Below are positions 63,240 through 64,000 of a stretch of 64,000 nt of DNA, piece after piece (within the stretch, counting starts at the first letter, position 1; every line of letters begins with the position of its first letter). Made by a program: the position numbers and the translations under genes. The stretch is from assembly GCA_963847715.1 (NCBI GenBank), contig CAWKAZ010000013.1:1-64000 (forward strand). The letters run 5' to 3'. The DNA is from Acidiflorens sp963847715. Lineage in GTDB: Bacteria; Acidobacteriota; Terriglobia; Terriglobales; Acidobacteriaceae. Below the pieces are notes generated by a model. The model was not told where the DNA came from. It saw only the letters and a program-made list of their open reading frames with translations, and made no database searches.

Positions 63240-64000
63240 TCAGTGCGATTCCTGTCCTTCCGACTCGCGATGGAGAACGGAGTGAACCGTCGTCAGCAAT
63301 GAGCTTTTGGTGAACGGCTTCTCCAAAAGCGCGGTTTCCTGCATCAAGCCGCGCCGTTGAGAAATCAGATCGGCAGCGTATCCCGACATAAACAACGAAC
63401 GTAGATTCGGTCGGGCTACCCTCGCAATTGCGAGAAGATCAACCCCGCTTTTTCCCGGCATGATGACATCCGTCAAGAGGAGATCGACTTCCAGTTCGGG
63501 AGCCTGCAGTAAGCCGAGCGCGGTTTCGACATCCCTGGCTTGGACGACTTGGTAACCGGCTTCCTGCAGCATATTGGCAGCCAAGTCGCACAAAGACTGA
63601 TCATCTTCCACCAACAAAATTGTTTCCGATCCCCCCGGAAACCCGGATTCCTCATGCGAGGGCACGAGTTCCTCGACGGTTTCAAGCACGGTCGGAAAAT
63701 AAATCCTGAAAGTTGTTCCTTCGCCGGGTTCGCTGTAAACGAAAACACAACCCCCGTTTTGCTTCACAATTCCGTATACAGTCGACAGTCCGAGACCGGT
63801 TCCTTCGCCAATTGCCTTGGTGGTAAAGAAAGGCTCGAAAATCTTAGATTTGACGTTCTCGTCCATGCCGCAACCCGTGTCGCTGAAAGCAAGAACGACA
63901 TGGGGTCCGGTGCGGGAGCCCGGATGTTGGGAAACGTAGTGCTCGTCGAGTTCCACATTTCTCGTCTCGATGACGATTTTTCCTCCGCCGGGCATGGCAT
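63240..64000 (-). CDS. Hybrid sensor histidine kinase, C-terminal part
   Basis: The gene runs off the right edge. The visible part has a HATPase domain (FSDTGCGMDENVKSKIFEPF, GEGTGLGLSTVYGIVKQNGG) followed by a C-terminal receiver (ILLVEDDQSLCDLAANML, DLLLTDVIMPGKSGVDLL with the phospho-acceptor Asp, ALLEKPFTKSSLL with the Lys). It is therefore a hybrid kinase that passes phosphate to its own receiver or to a partner. The sensory and dimerisation parts lie beyond 64,000. The signal is unknown. Confidence 0.9.
   Translation of the reverse strand, partial: AMPGGGKIVIETRNVELDEHYVSQHPGSRTGPHVVLAFSDTGCGMDENVKSKIFEPFFTTKAIGEGTGLGLSTVYGIVKQNGGCVFVYSEPGEGTTFRIYFPTVLETVEELVPSHEESGFPGGSETILLVEDDQSLCDLAANMLQEAGYQVVQARDVETALGLLQAPELEVDLLLTDVIMPGKSGVDLLAIARVARPNLRSLFMSGYAADLISQRRGLMQETALLEKPFTKSSLLTTVHSVLHRESEGQESH

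Overview
The right four fifths of the window (about 13.0-64.0 kb) reads as ordinary chromosome of an acidobacterium. The signs are the gene order and style: a porin with an N-terminal carboxypeptidase-regulatory domain, paired periplasmic amidohydrolases, DUF6152/DUF6644 neighbours, long Ala/Lys- or Ala/Glu-rich tails, and many short dispersed intergenic repeats. This call comes from protein and repeat style only; no database search was possible.

The left fifth (1 to about 12.96 kb) looks like a foreign, decaying island. It holds a small secreted protein of rhizobial type; a ruined two-gene module (PD-(D/E)XK nuclease + helical region + PIN-like domain, then an unrecognised partner); a type IV McrBC restriction module whose mcrB is broken while mcrC is open; a 47-nt 3' fragment of a tRNA-Arg(CCT) gene; a tRNA-Glu with a one-base insertion in the T arm; and a long palindromic repeat of the kind common in Bradyrhizobium-like genomes. 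It ends abruptly inside a DUF6496-type small gene at about 12,957. About 0.5 kb further on, the 3' half of a response-regulator receiver domain is fused in frame to a peptide ABC transporter ATPase. The 12.9-13.5 kb stretch therefore carries at least two rearrangement joints, or is a chimeric assembly. Frame changes are dense on the left (about a dozen in 9 kb) and nearly absent on the right (one clear case in 51 kb).

From 14.9 to 24.8 kb: SYLF lipoid-binding protein, acyltransferase 3, porin divergent from an HTH-Mop regulator, a receiver protein with a long disordered tail, BamD-like lipoprotein, Rpe, and a small lipoprotein. From 24.8 to 31 kb: obg, rpmA and rplU with two small genes, an MFS exporter, a methyltransferase, dtd and a DUF4440-like protein. 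From 31 to 42 kb: a translationally coupled amidohydrolase pair (the second without metal ligands), two polytopic membrane proteins, acpP-fabF, an aldo/keto reductase, a DsbA-like protein and an M48 protease.

From 42 to 47.3 kb, a leftward envelope cluster (fabZ, lpxA, lpxI, DinB-like, Gfo/Idh, TonB-like) makes the lipid A precursor and envelope parts. From 47.4 to 56.4 kb: a large amidohydrolase, PilZ, methyltransferase, DUF6644, DUF6152, YncE-like propeller, GNAT, DUF971, GlsB, and a secreted protein built of three DUF3395-like repeats. From 56.4 to 59.4 kb: rsmG, three parS sites, parA and parB, which suggests closeness to the replication origin.

From 59.5 to 62 kb, a three-gene operon encodes an Lgt-like membrane protein, a radical SAM enzyme with the cysteine layout of tetraether lipid synthase (Tes), and a small membrane protein. 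This is a good candidate for membrane-spanning lipid synthesis. The window ends with an SRPBCC protein, an unusual set of four 24-nt repeats and a hybrid histidine kinase cut by the window edge.
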